NCBI GenBank assembly: GCA_937899145.1
Contig: CALBPW010000268.1
Coordinates: 1 to 7,929, forward strand
DNA: 7,929 bases
Source: an uncultured Bacteroidota bacterium
Lineage (GTDB): Bacteria > Bacteroidota > Bacteroidia > Bacteroidales > SZUA-534
Direction: 5' to 3'
The notes under the pieces were generated by a model. It saw only the letters and a program-made list of their open reading frames with translations, did not search any database and was not told the origin of the DNA. How positions within the stretch are numbered: the first letter of the stretch is position 1; each line of letters opens with the position of its first letter. Shown piece by piece: positions 6,186-7,929 of the stretch. The position numbers were made by a program, and so were the translations under genes.

Positions 6186-7394
6186 ATGAGCATCGGAATA
6201 TCAAGAGAGAAAATTACAGAAACAGCTGTTTTAGTGGGAGTTATAACGCAAGACCAGACAGAAGAAAAAGTAAACGAATATCTTGATGAATTGGCCTTTT
6301 TGGTTGATACGGCTGGCGCTGTGGCTGTAAATCGGTTTACGCAAAAGATGGAACGTGCCAATGGCGCCACTTTTTTAGGAAGCGGAAAAATTCAAGAAGT
6401 GGCAACATACGTCGAAGAAAATTGCGTTGACATGGTGATTTTTGATGATGAATTGACGCCAACTCAATTGCGTAATTTGGAAAAAATGTTTAAGGCTCGC
6501 GTACTCGACCGCACCAATCTTATACTTGATATTTTTGCTCAGCGTGCACGCACTGCACATGCCAAAGTGCAAGTTGAACTTGCTCAATATCAATATCTTC
6601 TGCCACGTCTAACTCGTATGTGGACGCATCTTGAGCGCCAGCGAGGTGGTATTGGTATGCGCGGGCCGGGCGAGACGCAAATAGAAACTGACCGCCGTAT
6701 CATTCTTGATAAAATAGCGCATCTGAAAGAACAACTCGAAAAAATTGACCGCCAGATGGCGACACAACGTAAGAACCGCGGTCAAATGGTGCGTATAGCG
6801 CTTGTAGGATACACAAATGTTGGCAAATCGACAATCATGAACCTGCTTAGCAAAAGTGATGTTTTTGCTGAAAACAAATTATTTGCGACCCTTGACACCA
6901 CTGTGCGCAAGGTTGTCATTGATAATCTGCCATTCTTACTATCAGATACTGTCGGATTTATCCGCAAACTTCCACACGGACTTGTTGAATCATTTAAATC
7001 GACACTTGACGAAGTGCGTGAAGCCGATATTTTACTGCATGTGGTTGACATATCACATCCCGATTTTGAGGAGCAGATAGACGTTGTTAACACTACTTTA
7101 CACGAAATTGGAGCTCATAGTATTCCTACTTACGTGGTCTTCAACAAGGTAGATAACTACACCTATGAGCCACAAGCTGATGACGACCTTACTCCTGCTA
7201 CACAGCGGAATACTCCTCTTGACGAGCTAAAACGCTCATGGATAGCCAAAAACAACCTGCCTTGCATTTTTATTTCGGCAAAAGAAAAACTAAACATCGA
7301 CGAGTTTAGAACGATGATTTACGAAAAAGCCAAAGCCATACATGCCGAGCGGTATCCGTATAACAATTTCTTGTTTGACAAATTTGAAGATTGA
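6186..7394 (+). CDS. hflX: Ribosome-associated GTPase HflX
   Basis: Cytoplasmic GTPase of the Obg-HflX group that binds the 50S subunit; in other bacteria it splits stalled or stress-arrested ribosomes. At 402 residues it is full length. The N-terminal HflX domain (about 13-190) contains GSGKIQEV (65-72), FDDELTPTQLRNLE (86-99), RTNLILDIFAQRA (109-121) and the hallmark GPGETQIETDRR (160-171), followed by a helical linker. The G domain shows G1 GYTNVGKST (208-216), a G2-region TLDTTVRK (235-242), G3 DTVGF (254-258), G4 NKVD (320-323) and a G5-like SAK (364-366). A stretch at about 325-350 between G4 and G5 is acidic and Thr-rich (DDDLTPATQRNTPLDE), somewhat longer than in minimal members. It has its own promoter and is transcribed away from the lipoprotein gene. 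The ATG at 6186 is the first start after the promoter and gives a family-like N-terminus. Confidence 0.97.
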   Translation: MSIGISREKITETAVLVGVITQDQTEEKVNEYLDELAFLVDTAGAVAVNRFTQKMERANGATFLGSGKIQEVATYVEENCVDMVIFDDELTPTQLRNLEKMFKARVLDRTNLILDIFAQRARTAHAKVQVELAQYQYLLPRLTRMWTHLERQRGGIGMRGPGETQIETDRRIILDKIAHLKEQLEKIDRQMATQRKNRGQMVRIALVGYTNVGKSTIMNLLSKSDVFAENKLFATLDTTVRKVVIDNLPFLLSDTVGFIRKLPHGLVESFKSTLDEVREADILLHVVDISHPDFEEQIDVVNTTLHEIGAHSIPTYVVFNKVDNYTYEPQADDDLTPATQRNTPLDELKRSWIAKNNLPCIFISAKEKLNIDEFRTMIYEKAKAIHAERYPYNNFLFDKFED

Positions 7395-7467
7395 AAATGC
7401 AAATTCCATTTTCCGCAACTCGCCATTTCCCATTTTTTTCTATATGTACCAAACATTTATAAATCAC

Positions 7468-7475
7468 TATCTTTG
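7468..7475 (+). promoter_or_regulatory. -7 promoter element of the AAA-ATPase-like gene
   Basis: TATCTTTG matches TAnnTTTG exactly, 16 bases before the ATG at 7492, so the leader would be only about 10 bases. No clear -33 TTTG is seen at the usual distance. No hairpin terminator for hflX is evident in the 97-base spacer. Confidence 0.6.
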
Positions 7476-7491
7476 CAAAAAGGCAAACACA

Positions 7492-7929
7492 ATGGAACAA
7501 CTGAAAAACCTGCCAATCGGCATACAAGATTTTGAAAAAATCCGTGTGAACAACTACTTGTACATCGACAAAACCGCACTGATGTATAAGTTAGTATCAA
7601 CAGGGTGCTATTACTTTCTCTCGCGCCCGCGCAGGTTTGGTAAGAGTTTGCTAATAAGCACTTTAAAAGCGTATTTTGAAGGTAAGAAAGAACTTTTTAG
7701 CGGTTTGGCAGTTGAGCGGTTGGAGAAAGATTGGATTGAATATCCAATTTTGCATTTAGACTTGAATACGGCAAAATACACTGCAAAGGATGCGCTCAAC
7801 AATGTACTTAATAACGCATTGAAAAAATGGGAAAAAATTTATGGAGCACAAGAATCAGAAACCGAATTTGGACTACGTTTTGAGGGCGTTATTCGTCGCG
7901 CGTACGAAAAAACCGGCAAACGCGTAGTT
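7492..7929 (+). CDS. AAA-ATPase-like / PD-(D/E)XK nuclease family protein, 5' part (runs off the window)
   Basis: The open frame of 146 codons reaches the window end without a stop. The N-terminus is the AAA-ATPase-like domain (PF09820 type) widespread as paralogues in Bacteroidales: LPIGIQDFEKIR (7-18), YLYIDKTALMYKLV (22-35), then the P-loop-like FLSRPRRFGKSLL (42-54, Lys51), a helix and AYFEGKKELFSGL. Known relatives are roughly 500-580 residues and end in a PD-(D/E)XK nuclease-like domain, which would lie beyond the window. The family's biological role is not established; its multicopy, patchy distribution suggests a mobile or defence-related function, but that is inference. The start is supported by the -7 element just upstream and the family-like MEQLKNLPIGIQDF opening. 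It does not appear broken within the window. Confidence 0.9.
   Translation, partial: MEQLKNLPIGIQDFEKIRVNNYLYIDKTALMYKLVSTGCYYFLSRPRRFGKSLLISTLKAYFEGKKELFSGLAVERLEKDWIEYPILHLDLNTAKYTAKDALNNVLNNALKKWEKIYGAQESETEFGLRFEGVIRRAYEKTGKRVV

Overview
The window comes from a member of the Bacteroidota, probably of the order Bacteroidales. Three things point there: a secreted protein with a type IX secretion (T9SS) type B sorting domain, several -7 elements of the TAnnTTTG form typical of this phylum, and start codons without Shine-Dalgarno sequences. Coding density is high, no gap between genes exceeds 300 bases, and no tRNA, rRNA, CRISPR array, transposase or integrase was seen.

Left part, plus strand: tyrS (tyrosyl-tRNA synthetase), a membrane-anchored endonuclease/exonuclease/phosphatase-family protein, a small exported PKD-domain protein carrying the T9SS signal, and a SiaC-type (DUF1987) regulatory phosphoprotein. 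The last two are 26 bp apart and probably share a promoter. A strong, roughly symmetric hairpin terminator then separates them from the convergent minus-strand pair.

Centre, minus strand: an OmpA-family coiled-coil lipoprotein followed by deoC (deoxyribose-phosphate aldolase). A 242-bp divergent spacer leads to the right part, plus strand: hflX (ribosome-associated GTPase) with its own promoter, then the 5' part of an AAA-ATPase-like/PD-(D/E)XK nuclease family gene that runs off the window edge.

Most genes are housekeeping or cell-envelope genes with no evident shared pathway, and I do not see a convincing new multi-gene system. The most unusual signal is inside tyrS. Its first ~450 bases are about 55% GC and use AAG/CAG/GAG codons. 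The remainder is about 45-46% GC and uses AAA/CAA almost exclusively. The reading frame is intact across a conserved stretch, so the gene is either a recombinant allele or an assembly chimera. Second in interest is a SiaC homologue whose predicted phospho-threonine falls at position 68, as in Pseudomonas SiaC, but with no kinase or phosphatase partner beside it.
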